From: Pterobdella sp. o SKG-2022
Taxonomy: Eukaryota; Annelida; Clitellata; Hirudinida; Piscicolidae
Length of the DNA stretch: 64,000 nt
Reading direction: 5' to 3'
Assembly: GCA_964035795.1 (NCBI GenBank)
Contig: OZ038327.1
Location: forward strand, 4,315,651-4,379,650
Notes under the pieces: model-generated
The model's input: only the letters and a program-made list of their open reading frames with translations
Database searches by the model: none
What the model was told of the DNA's origin: nothing
Translations under genes and position numbers: made by a program
Shown here: piece after piece, positions 26,412-39,074 of the stretch
Layout: each line of letters opens with the position of its first letter
Position numbering within the stretch: the first letter of the stretch is position 1

Positions 26412-29400
26412 CATGATTAATAATATTAATAAAAATAACAATGAAATCATTAATAATCTCAACTCGAAGATTTCAGCTACAAGCAACACCATTAGTTTAT
26501 GCAAAAAATGTCAACTAATCAATAAGAGAAAACTTGGCCGCTCTTGTTGTAACTGCAGCCACTACTACCATTTCTCTTGTGTTACCCCTAAACTAACAAA
26601 GAGCATTCCATCTCAATTAAAAAATTGGTTTTGTAGCTGGTGTTTAAAAACGAAATCACAACTTCCCCTCAACGCTGATACCGTCGCTACACCCGTCAAC
26701 GATATTATCATAAAGTCTTTGCTTTTTTTACGGAGGTCTGTTAAAATTCTTGCTAAAATGCCTAAAGCCGCCCGTAGCGCAGTTTCTGATGCTCTTTCAT
26801 CTTGTATTCTGGAAGCGGTAAATAGAAATGATAATGTCTCTTGGTCGCGTTTGTTTTGTTTTGCACCTCACCTGTGGCTCTCGGAATCTCGCTGTCTGAG
26901 AACAATGAAAAGCTATCTTTGGTTAAACAAATAAAAAGGTCTATCTCGTTGTTCAAATCGGAGTCATTTTCATTTAATATTCCCGACGTCAATCCATCTA
27001 GTTCGTCCAGAAACAATCATAACAGTAACTCTAAACTTTGAAAAGCCATAAATTCTAAATTGGCTCAAGGCGATGTTTCTCCGCGGTTAGATTGATTGCA
27101 TCCGACGACACTCTTCTTGAACCATGCCTCGAAGTTTTAGAAGTTATAAAAAGTAAGCACCCTCATGCACCTTCGGATTTAGAGCCTATAACTAGCTTCA
27201 ATCCCGAGAATTCTATTTTCTTTACATCCAAGAACATCCAAAATGCTCTATCCGCTTTCCGTCCAAGCAATAGTGGAGGCATTGATGGTTTGTGCTCTAG
27301 TCACCTGATTGACCTAACTTCTTTTGCAACAAGTGAATCTGGCGTCAGATTGTTGTCGGCTGTACTTCACTTTGTAACTTCATCGTTTCGGGAAATATGT
27401 CTAGCTACGCGCGCAGGTTTTTCTTTGCAGCCAATTTAACTGCACTGCGCAAGAAAGATGGAGGCATCAAAACCATAGCAGTCAGAAATTTATTTCGCAG
27501 ACTTGCATCAAAAGCCGCCTGTTGCCCAGTCGTCCAATCTATTAAAGATTATTTTTCCCTAGTTCAACTGGGTGTTGGTGTGCCAGGAGGTTGCGAAGCT
27601 GCGGCCCACGCTGTCCGTTCCCTATTTCTGCAACGTGATATTTCTCCGTGTGCTAACGCAAAAAATGGGATGATTCTCTTCAAACTTGACATGAAAAACT
27701 CGTTTAACACTATTTGGCGTGACCATTTTCTAAAAGCCTGTTTTCTGACAGCCCTTACACTTTATCAGCTTGCGCACCATGCATACGCTGCACCGAGTGA
27801 CCTTCTATTTGGTTCAGACATAATCCAATCCCAAACTGGAATTCAACAAGGCGACCCTCTGGGGCTTTTACTTTTTGCCCTTGGTATAGACGAAGTTGCC
27901 AGAAACGTGTCTACCCCCTTGAACATATGGTACCTTAATGATGCCTCTCTGGGGGGCTCTTTCGACTGTGTCAGAAAAAATCTCGACTTCATTATTCCTG
28001 CCTTGTCACGTATCGGTCTTTCCATCAACCCCGAAAAATCGGAGATCATCAACATAGGTTGTACTCCTGATGAGTTCGAATTAGCAATAAGATGCATCAA
28101 TGGCGTGTTACCCGGTGTTCGTGTCACCCACCCTGCCAATTTACAGATTTTAGGCTCACCGATACTTGAATCTGGTATTAAGAATACTCTTTCCAAAAAG
28201 CGGTCTATGATTTCACAAATGTCCTCACGTCTATTGCTAATCGATTCTCATTCGGCTCTCTTTCTATTACGTAATAGTTTTTCCATACCTAAACTTTTAT
28301 ACATATTACGTTCTGCGCCTTGTTATGAGTCACCCAATGAATTGGGCAAAATTGACGGTATACTTCGTAAGTGTGCCGTTAATATATGTAATGTCCACTT
28401 TGATGACACCGGCTGGCCCATTGTTACCTTGCCTATTCGTTTTGGAGGTTCAGGTTTACGGTCAGTTTCTGATATTTCCGAGGTTGCTTATTTGGCCTCA
28501 ATGCACGCTACCGAAGGTTTAGTCAAAAACATTCTTTCAAACTCTTCCGAATCTTTTTTTAACAATTCTTTGGCGGTTCGTGTGCAATCCTGGAATAAAC
28601 GTAACTTTGCTTTACGTGAAACCAAATTTTTGCAACTTCAGTGGGATCAAATAAATTGTAAAATAGTTTCTGAAAACTTAAAAACGTCCTTCGACCAGCA
28701 TCGTTTAGCTTGTTTTCTTGCGACCTTTCAACCCCACACTGGTGCTTGGCTTATTGCACTTCCTGCTTCATCTTTAGGCAACCTGCTTTCAAACGATTGT
28801 CTCCGTTACACTGTGGCTCTCCATACTGGCTCTAACGTGTGTCAAAATTTCACTTGTCGCTATGGTGAAGAGGTTGATAAGTTTGGGCTGCATCCTCTTT
28901 CAAGTGTTAAAAGCGGAGGTCGTTATCCTCGTTATTATGCTTTAAACGACATTGTGTTTTGAGCTTTAAACGTCGCTGGCTTCAATTCAATTTTTGAGCC
29001 TTCCGGTCTCGACTTTGACGCAAGTAAAAGACCCGACGGCGTCGCTGTTTTTCCGTATAAAGAAGGAAAGTCCTTGACTTGGGATGTCACCTGTACGGAC
29101 ACGTTTTCTGTATCCGCATCTCTCAATTCGACAGTCTTTCCAGGCTTTTCTGCTCGTAATGCGGAGATTACGAAAATCGGCAAATACGCATTTCTTCAGC
29201 CCCGTTATTTGTTCACTCCTGTAGCGGTTGAGACTTCTGGGGTTTTTGGCCCAGTCACTAAAAGTTTCTTATTACAACTGGGCAACAAAATGAAGGAGCG
29301 TACCTCTGTCAATCTGGAGACAAGTTGGCTTTTTCAACGCTTGTCGATTGCGATTGTCAGATGTAACTACCTGTGCCTTAGCATGTCCTGCAAAACTGGC

Positions 29401-29433
29401 AAGGCACATGAAGACGCAACCATGAAAGTGTGA
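26411..29433 (+). mobile_element. LINE family C: PHD-like finger, reverse transcriptase, C-terminal endonuclease-like domain; decayed
   Basis: The first ORF ends a Cys/His finger (CKKCQ, CCNCSHYYHFSC, WFCSWC; 26498-26645). A second frame holds the RT N-terminal region (27092-27439). The frame at 27397-28962 holds the core: KLDMKNSFNTIWRD, TGIQQGDPLGLLLF and the catalytic box, which reads YLND (27931-27942) instead of the expected Y-x-DD. After a TGA at 28960 the homology continues: FEPSGL, KRPDGVAVFPY, LTWDVTCTDTF and FQRLSIAIVRCN, ending at 29433. The PD and DVT spacing suggests the restriction-like endonuclease of R2-type elements; this is inference. The frameshifts, the stop and the lost Asp make this copy inactive. 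Confidence 0.85.
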
Positions 29434-32392
29434 ATCAGTTTTAGTGAATATTGCCTGAAGATTGACACAGTTTCTACAAGAATTGAAATCTGCACTTCTT
29501 ATTTTTTTAAAACAATCCTTTTATTGATAGTTTTTTCAAACTTAATGCTGAATAAAGGCAAGTTTTCTTGTTAAAAAAAAAAAATAGATTTTGAGATAGT
29601 ATTTCAAAAGTTCACTCTGAAGATTGTCCCATAAAAAGGACAGGCTACATCAAACCGTGAATTTTATTGTTTTTGAAACTTCAATGTTTTAATTTGAAGA
29701 ACAACAAACTTTTTATTTAGAATTTTTTTTAATATATGAAATGATTAAATAGAAAAATGAATTCAAAAGAAGATTTCAGTTTTAAGCAGAGTTTTTTTTT
29801 CAAAACAAAATTTTTTTTAAATATGTGTGTAATAAATTCTTCAAGCAAGGACATTAATGTAGGACAAAAATTATTTTTGAGCGGTTTTTGTGAAATTTAT
29901 TTATATCCGTTTCTCTCAAAACAGTTTTTCACCATGAAGTTTAAGCTATAAAGGAAAAATTATAAAAATAAGTGAACAAAGGTGGGACTGTTGATAGGGC
30001 CATAACGGCTCTGCGAAGTTGGAGATTCATAGGGTATAAGGCTTATTGTGGATTTTAGTCATACGTTCGTTCATTTACTCATTCATTCGTTCATTAATTC
30101 TTTCATTCACTCACTCATTCATTCATTCATCCATCCATCTATTTATCTTTTTTTCCACTCAATTTTACTCACATGCAAATTTTATTTTCAGATATATATA
30201 TTTGATTGTTCGATTCCGGAGTGAGTTCCAGTTAATATGGAAATGGAAAAACAATTACATCTTTGAATTATTTAGCGTGAACTTTTTATTGTGAAGAATT
30301 CAGTATTAATAACGTTTTTAAGCTGGAAATTAACAAAATAAAAATGTGGTGAAAAATGAAATAAATCAAAAATTATTCCTTGTAGTTAATAATATGATTA
30401 AAAGTAACTATTAATAGAAAACTAAACCAAATTATTTGTTTTAATCCAAATTGATTGAGAACTAGTAGTAAAAAAATAATTGGGAACATTACTAATGAAA
30501 ATAAATGAACAGACCTACAATCAAAGATATAAATATGAAAAAAAATATCAAAAGAAAATAATAAAAATTTAATATAAAAACAATAAAATCAAAATTAAAA
30601 TAATATTGAACATAGAAATCATTGAAACAAATTGAAAATAAAAAAAATATTAATAAGCACACAGTGCAGAAATGCATCGGTTTTCCTGAAAGCTCTCAAC
30701 TTTTATGGCTCTTTAGACTTTTTTTTTCATGTATTTCTATTGTTTTTTTTATTTATATATATTTTATTTCCTTAATTTTGTTATTATTTTTGCCACATTC
30801 AAAAGCCCCTTTTTCAATGTCAAGTTAGTATATATGTTATTAGCTACAATTATAATTTCTTCTTGGATGTCATCAATAAAATCAAACCCACTCTCAATAA
30901 ATTAATGTAAATTATTCAAATCAAATCAATGACGAGTATGATTATAATGGCATCAACTTCAGCAGTTTCTAGACCACTATCATGAACTTTGAATGCAATT
31001 TAATGTAATGTAAGTTTTCTTAGCTATGACAATTTAAAAAAAATTATGCAAGTATAACTAAATAAAAAAAATCAATTAAATAAGATTATATGAAAAAAAA
31101 GGTCTGTTAATTGAAACAAAAGCAATCATAATAATACTTATATAAATGACATTTAGAAAACTGAGTTGATTTTATGAATGTATAAAAATAATTGAATCTG
31201 TGATAATAAACAAAAAAATATATATAGATGAAACTTCAAATAAAATATTTTGAGCAATCACATGTTAATTTTAGACAAAATTTGAACAACTTCTTGTCTT
31301 CATCTTTTTTCTTCAATGGGACTTCCACATCATCCCAATTGAAACCAGAAATTGCTTATCTTTTTTTTTATTGTTACATTCTTTGATATTCATTGAATGA
31401 TAAAATTTTTTTTTATCTTTCATAGAACTTTCATCTAAGTAATGCCAACCCTTAATATCCCCAAAAAGCAATGAAGTGTTTATATTTGTAATTTTTGTTG
31501 TTGCGTAAGATGAAATTGTTGATGTTCACAATTTATCTTCCTTCTATGGAAAGCAAAAAACTGAAATCATTCCAAAAGTAGTTCTTGTATGTTATTGTAC
31601 TAAGTTATCGAATTTTAAAATAAAATTGCGAAATTATTTTAAATAATAATATTTTGACATTTTAAACTGAATTATGTAGTTTTTAAGTATAAAAATTGAC
31701 TATTTGAGCCGCGATTATAACTTCGACAAGACACCTTCGATTGACGCCAAAGAAACAGAACTTGAAAATTTTTCCATTCCAAAATTTATGGGTTACACTT
31801 TAGAAAAAACTATATCAATCATTGAAGAGGCAAAAACATAATACATTATTATATATATAATATGATGCAATACTTGTGTTTTTTTTAATTATATTTTAAC
31901 TTTTTTTTAAACATAGGTTTTGTATTGGAATTAGTTTTGTCTTAAAAGTTCTTTTTTTGTTTTTCCCTCTTTTTGAACACTAATAACTGTTATATAATAG
32001 TTCTATTTTCATTTATATATTTATAATCTATATAGATAGATAATACAAAATAGATATAATATGATGAAATATTGCTTTTTTATAAATTATAGTTTAAACT
32101 TTTTTCAACATACGCTTCCAACATTTTTCTGAGTTTCCACGTCTTATGAAAAGTATTTGGGTTATATGGAAATTCTTCAGTTGCATGATTATTTCTTGAA
32201 TTTTTATTTGAAACGTTAGTAGTTTTCAACTTTTACATGTTTGCTTGTTTCTAGGCGATGAAGTTTGAGGTGTGGAATCTATGAAAAAAAGTTTCAAAGG
32301 GGGGAAAAGTGCTTTCTCTTGTTTCCCTCGACGTTCAAAAGTAAAAACAAAACACAGATTTTTAATTTTTGTTTAAATTTTTTGTAACAATC
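29434..32392. other. AT-rich non-coding DNA
   Basis: Follows LINE C. A plus frame ending at 31841 (DYNFDKTPSIDAKETELENF) is open for about 50 codons and GC-richer at its start. I cannot tell it from chance. Confidence 0.45.
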
Positions 32393-33030
32393 TCACGAAG
32401 ACTCTCAAAATCGGATCAGACAACGAGTGGAAAAATGCGAAAAAACTGGGCATGCTACTCGATACAAAGCAAGAGTGGAAGAGGCGAAAGCAGCTAACAA
32501 CAAAGGCAATGCTCAAACTAAGAAAATATGGAACTTGAGCATAACAAGAAACAAAAAGATAAAAAGCTACAAAGCTTATGTTCAAAGCATCAGGCTTTTT
32601 GGTTTTAGCATGTGGGGATGGTTAGATCTATGGACAGTTTCAACCGAAAAATGGTGCGGTATGTATGTGGGGTTTTCTGGCCAAACCACATGAAAACAGA
32701 AACCGTGAATGCCCTGATTGAACGAGCCTTTCAAGTAGTGACAAGGCAATGCTGGAAAATGTTAGGCCATATTTTACGCATGGATGATCTGGTTCCATCA
32801 ATTGCCTCAAGAAAAAAAACTCAAAGCGTGGAAGACCTAGCACCAACCTTCTCACAACGATCAAACACGCTCTAAAAGCCTACAAACTAAACATAGATCA
32901 AGCAGTTGAACTGGCGCAAGACAGGGACCTATGAAAGCTGGAGGGAAGCCGTACACCGGCGAACGAAGATTTTTGAGAATACTTGAACACTCAGTTTTAT
33001 CTCTATTTTTGTCTCTGTAAACCCTAATAA
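32393..33030 (+). mobile_element. LINE family A, copy 2: 3' fragment
   Basis: Near-identical in several blocks to the reverse complement of 1740-2370: the SDNEWKNAKKLGMLLD segment, LLTTIKHALKAYKLNIDQAV, and the non-coding end through CGGCGAACGAAGATTTTTGA. The reading frame is broken in several places. It begins just past the YADD box and so is more strongly 5' truncated than copy 1. It lies in the opposite orientation, about 30 kb away. Confidence 0.85.
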
Positions 33031-35244
33031 ATAAAATAATCTCAAATTTTAAAGTAAATTTTATGTACTTTTGGCTGTCAACTAGAAGAAAAAGGTTTTG
33101 AGAAAAGTTTTTTTAAAAGATTAAGTTTTTTTAGACTTCAAAGTTCATAAATTTACTGAAACATGGGATTAAACGGAGTAGAACAGCTTGCAAAACAGTG
33201 AAGAAAAGTAAATCTTTTTTTCCAAACAAAACTGTCATTACATTTTTATAAAATCACATGACAAACTTTTTGACTATTTTTAAAAAGAAATAATCTTTTA
33301 TTCAAAAAAAAAGATGCTCTATTTTCTTACGAATCATCCTGATATAATCATTTTGAAAATCACTTCAAAAAATTATTCATAATTAAAATGTGTTTTCACC
33401 TACATTGACAAAAGCTTAACAAAAAAAAAGGGAGCTGAAAAAATTGCAAGCTTCAAAAGGAACAACGGTCAAAATATTGGTGATAAATCCATCATCCAAC
33501 GATGGAATTTGCTAACATGGCATACAATGTTACTATGTTTAGTCAATGAAGGTCTTTCATTTCACGCAGAAACTATCTTCATTCGTCATTTGATGCAAAA
33601 AATTTGAAAATGAAGTTATAAACGCAATAACTTTGGTAGTTTTTGAAAAATTTTCAGTTAGTACATGTCTCTATAATGCTATTATAAAGTTGGTTCCGCT
33701 TGTAAAAAATTTGGCATTTAAATCTATCTTAAAATGGTTCTGAGTTCAAAAAGTGGGTGGTTCTTTTCTGAAAACAAAAAAAACTTTGATTGATTCTGTC
33801 GACATTTTTCGTACATTTTTTAAGGGAGTTTTGAAACTTTGTTTAATTAAAAGATGAGTCGTGCAGTTTTTAATTTTCAAAGTTTTTAGGGAGTTATGAA
33901 CGAAAAATATTAGTTTGAGCTAATTAACCAAAAACTACAATTTCAAAAAGTTGAAGAAAGGCTCACTTTAAACACAAAGTAACATTCAATTTGAGACTAA
34001 TTTGTAATTCAAAACTATTTTTGAATTTCAGCTTTGAATATATTTGAAGCATAGTATTTTCCACCTAATAGTTTCATTCGAAGAAATTAACTAATTTTTC
34101 CACGTGATACTGTAATTTCCGATCTATTTACTTTAGCATATTTCCAAAAAATTGTTTCATAAAGTGCAATAAAGTACATGAAATGTCTAAAAGATGAATA
34201 TATCTTGGAAATGCATGTTTAGCTCTCAGTCATTATTCAAATCAGTTTTAAAAATAAAATCAAATATAATGGCCAAACACCATCGCAAATAAATTCCTCT
34301 AAATTAAATGAATTTCTACAGTTTTTTACTATTTTTAACAAAAAAAATTAAGTTTTTACAATTTATTCAACGTTAAAAATGCATTTAACTTTTGAATTAT
34401 TCCAAACGCTAACTGGGGCTTTGTTGCGCTATTGATTGGTTTCACAGGACACTACTCCATGTGGACTCCTAGTAATACTTCTACGATTAATGATAATGAT
34501 AACAATATCTGGTATCATTTTTTTCGTTTTTACAACTCATACAATTTTTCTCATTGTTGTGCTCATAACAAGGTAAAATAATACCAAATGGAAAGGGCTT
34601 CAATACTGAATGAAAATAAGGGAGACTAGTAAAACTTTTATTATTAAAATGCTACTAATACTGCTAAAAATAATACTAAAAATACTGATACTACTACTAA
34701 TAGTATTTTATTTACATTTATAATAAAATGTTCAAAAATAATATTATAACTTACACCACGAGCATCAAGTCCAGAGTTTTATGCATTTGAAATAGTTCTA
34801 TTATTATATTAATGTTAGTTTTTCAATAGTGACTTTAGTAATTACTTTGAAACATAAAAACAAAAAATTATTGTTATTATTTATTAATCAATTATTATTC
34901 ACACAATTATTAATTAATATAATTAGTTAATTAGGTTTATTTTCATGCCACCCGCTGAAAGCCAACAGAACCAAATCTGACTGTCGCCAAAGCAGATCAA
35001 AAGACTAGTTTAAACGGTTATTTATATCTCTACCTTTGTGTGTGTGCATGTGTCTTCGTTTGTCTCACTACATTTGCGTGGATGTATTTGTAAATGAATG
35101 TAATAAATGTTTATTTTTTGTGAGTTATTTGTGTTTTCGAGTTTGTGTGTGATTGGATGTATAAATTTGTAGGTATGGTCATATAAATGAATTTTTGTGT
35201 GTGTGTTGGACTTCTGCAACAAACATGGATTGTTGATCACAAAT
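33031..35244. other. AT-rich non-coding DNA
   Basis: No recognisable gene. A small patch at 34410-34480 shows splice-like signals on both strands around GACACTACTCCATGTGGACT, too short to call. CACAC/GTGTG low complexity lies at 35030-35200. Confidence 0.5.
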
Positions 35245-37956
35245 ACAGTATTTTCTCACAAAAAAAAATTCACCAATGGTCTTGGACACATCCAAACCAG
35301 AAGGAAGGAGAACATGTGCTAGACTACATCCTAGTCAATCAAAAGTTCAGAGCCTCAATCTTTGACACCAGAACACACAGACAGTCAGCACACATATCAG
35401 ACCACAACCCAGTAGTATCAAAAATAAGAATTGACTTCAAAAGACAAAAAACAAAAACCAATAATAATAATTTCAAACATAATAAACCAGCCACCTTTAA
35501 CTTCGACAACGAAACAATAGAAAAAGTCCAAAATGAAATGAAACACTGTTTACATAAAAGAAAATTCAGTAATGTAAATGAGATATGGTATGGTTTCAAA
35601 TTAACAATAAAAACAACAATAACTCAATTACTTCCGAAAAAAGCAACTAAAGCTGAAAAAAGTTGGGTCACAGAAAACTTGAAAACCCTTACAAAAAAAA
35701 AAGTGACACACATTCTCAAATCTTACAATTGCGGCAAAGAGGAGATTCAATCCCAATCGAACTTAGAAATCAATATAATTTGTTAAAAAAAGAATGTTGT
35801 AGAGCCTTGAACAAATGAAAACCAAAGAAGCGGAAAAATTAGCAGAAATCAATATGAAACTTGGTCGAGGTGGTTCTCTTCTCAAATCACTAAAATCGAT
35901 AGGCAGATCACGTCATATTCAATATCAAAGTTTATTAAACTCAGATGGTGCAACAAAAATTTCAACACCAAAACAAAAATTTCAAAGATGGCACCAATAC
36001 TTCATAAAATTAATAAACGTGGATACAAAAATTGACGATGCTACATACGAAGTTCTACCAAGATGTAATATTCAGTACGATCTTGACCAATTGACAGCTC
36101 CTCTATCAGAACAAAAAATAGAAACGGCGCTAAAACAGTTAAAAAAAACAGTGCTCCAAGAATAGATGATATAAGCACTGACATCCTAATTCTGGCCTCT
36201 AAAGTGGCTGTGAACTGGATCAAAATACTGGCAGATCAAATATGGTTGGAAAAGCGCATCCCTCAAAACTGGTAAAAACAATTAACTTTTCCAGTTTTCA
36301 AAAAGGAACAAAGATAAGACTGTAACAACTATAGGGGGATAGCACTACTATGCACAGCAAGCAAAATAGTAAGTAGAGCTATTCTAAATCGGCTCAACCC
36401 AATAATGGACCACCAAATAAGCGAAAGTCAATGTGACTTTCTCCCAAACCGAGGTTGCAATGACCAATTATTTAATCTCCGCATTCTTATGCAACGAGCC
36501 AAAGAATAAAACACAGCCCTCTACTTATGTTTTGTTGATATATCCAAAGCATATGACTCAGTCAATCGCAATGCCCTATGGAAAGCGCTACGCCGCTCAT
36601 ACAATTTGCCAGTCAAGATCATAAATATATTCAAAGCTTTTCATGATGGCACCAAAGGAGTAGTTAGATTTGAAGGCCATATGGCTAACGAGTTTGCGAT
36701 TAGAACAGGAGTAAAATAAGGTGATATACTATGTCCTCTGCTTTTCAACCTATATCTGAACGCTTTTACAAATAGCGTATCAGAAACACACTAACATATT
36801 GGAGCACAAGTTATGTACAACCTCAAGACTCCTTTGATAAATAGCAAAGATAATATGGATAGATGCACAAGAGTTCAAAATCTCTTGTATGCTGACGATA
36901 TGGTCTTAATCAGTACTAACTATGATGACCTAAACTGCTTAATGGAAACAATAAACAATAGATTGGAAATTTTTGGTTTAAAAATAAACATCGAAAAAAA
37001 AATGATAATACTTCCAAAAGGTACTCCAAAAAATCACTCCCAACAACAATTTACTAGAAAAAATTGAAGAAGTGAAACTTTTTAAATATTTGGGAGTCTT
37101 TCTCACAAATGAGGTATTGTTAGACACAGAAGTGGATCCCCGGGTTAAAAAAGCGTCAATAGCATTTGGATGCTTGAATAAATTGGTATGGTATCAACCA
37201 GCAATAAAATGCAGTACTAAATGTAGACTGTTCAAGGCGGTGATACTACCAGTCTTATTGTACGGAAGTGAATCATGGGCGCCACTCAACCACCATTTTC
37301 AACGCCTAAATACCTTTGTCAATCAATGCTTGCGAACTATTTTAGGTTTGTCTCTTTTTGATAAAATAAGAAACACTGAAATAAGAAACCGTGCAAACAT
37401 TGAACGCATAGAAACCTTACTACGGCGTAGACGGCTCAGATGGCTTGGCCACATACAGAGAACGGAAAATTCACGTTTACCAAAACAACTAGTAGTGAGC
37501 AAAATCAAAGAAGGTAAAAGGCTACACGGAAAACAGAAACAACGGTGGCATGATGTGGTAAATGCGGATCTTAAAAGTTTAGATATGGTCTCAACATGGA
37601 GAACAAAAGCCTTAAACAGGAACCTCTGGCGAAGAGAGATTAGTTCGAAACTCCATGATTTAAACCATTTCAAGGAAACAGAAGAAAAGGGCAAGAAGGA
37701 CCGCTAAAAAGAAAATGAAAAATTTGAAACGGATCTAAAATGTTCTACTTGCAACAAAATATGCCTCAATAAAACCGGATTAGCGAACCACATCAGACTA
37801 TCGCATACCACTAACTTTCAAAAAACATCCAAATGTCAATTCTGTGGAAAATATTTCAAGAAACAAGGAATGCCAAATCACGTAAAAAAATGCCAAAATC
37901 TCAATCCCTTTCTGCACCTGCCTGAAGGTGGATGAATGCAGCTTAAGTAAGTAAAG
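35245..37956 (+). mobile_element. LINE family B: APE endonuclease end, reverse transcriptase, C2H2 fingers; decayed
   Basis: The 5' part encodes the end of an APE-type endonuclease (HVLDYILVNQKFRAS, then ISDHNPVV). After a linker, RT motifs follow in broken frames: NNYRGIALLCTASKIVSRAI, FVDISKAYDSVNR, GDILCPLLFNLYLNAF and LLYADDMVLIS (catalytic box near 36888). The ORF at 37072-37707 holds the C-terminal region (YGSESWAPL, LRWLGHIQRTENSRLPKQL). Then come two C2H2-like fingers (CSTCNKICLNKTGLANHIRL, CQFCGKYFKKQG) and a TGA after LPEGG. Several stops and frameshifts show it is dead. The 5' end is truncated inside the endonuclease. The tail is TTAAGTAAGTAAAG. Confidence 0.9.
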
Positions 37957-38223
37957 TGTGAGTGTGTGGTTTTGTATGTGTGAAAATGTTTGTTTGTATA
38001 CTTTTTTATCGTTTGCGTGTAGTTGTGGTTTTGTGTGTGTGGATGTATGTTTCTTTGTGTGTGTGGATGCATGTTTCTTTGTAACATAACCTCAAGAATC
38101 GGAGACAGTTATTTCTTTGGAGTTGATTATGTTTTATGGTTATCTGGTTCTCTTTTTATACCTTGCACTTCGTTTTTATTTCTATTGTTTTTAAATTTTT
38201 GTTTTAAATTTTGAAATTTTTTT

Positions 38224-38632
38224 GTCATCTTCATCCTCATCGCCATCATTACCATCACCATCCTCATCATCATCGCCATCATTACCATCACCATTCTCAT
38301 TATCATCGCCATCATTACCATCACCATTCTCATTATCATCGCCATCATTACCATCACCATCCTCATCATCATCGCCATCATTACCATCACCATTCTCATT
38401 ATCATCGCCATCATTACCATCACCATCCTCATCATCATCGCCATCATTACCATCACCATTCTCATCATTACCACCACCATTCTCATCATCATCGCCATCA
38501 TTACCATCACCATCCTCATCATCATCGCCCTCATTACCATCACCATTCTCATTATCATCGCCATCATTACCATCACCATCCTCATCATCATCGCCATCAT
38601 TACCATCACCATTCTCATCATCATCATTATTT
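38224..38632. repeat. 33-bp minisatellite, about 12 units
   Basis: The unit is TCTCATTATCATCGCCATCA plus TTACCATCACCAT with small variants (CCTCATCATCATCG). All three plus frames and one minus frame stay open (His/Tyr, Ser/Pro and Met/Ala/Arg repeats), as expected from a stop-free unit. There are no spacers, so this is not CRISPR. Confidence 0.93.
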
Positions 38633-38924
38633 TCCCTATTATATGCCCTAGAGGTTTCTTTATATTTTTAACTGTTAGTTTTATTCTTATTATTATCCAT
38701 CAATTTTTTATATTTCAGTTTTATTTTCAGACTTATTTTTTTAATTATTACTGATTTTATTATATAGAACGTAGAATTTATTTTATTATTATTATTATTA
38801 CTATACTAAGAATGCTGGCAGCTGGCAAAAAAATTGAAGAAAAAAGATCAAAAAATTGACTTTATAATGTTTTTTAACTATCTTTTGATTAAAAATGAAA
38901 GTTTACTGCTACTACTACTACTAC

Positions 38925-38961
<37 letters not shown>

Positions 38962-39074
38962 TAATAATAAATAATCACAATAACAATAAAAATATTACTT
39001 TTACTGTTATTCTTATTTATATTATCATTATTATTACTGCTATTATTGTTATTTTTATACTTATTATTATTGTT

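Noticed and set aside
33421..33606. Plus-strand open stretch (NIGDKSIIQRWNLLTWHTM)
   Set aside because: About 60 codons without splice signals or a recognisable family; such lengths are expected by chance in this base composition.
38211..38671. Possible CRISPR-like array or His/Ser-rich proteins
   Set aside because: Contiguous 33-bp minisatellite without spacers; several frames are open only because the unit has no stops.
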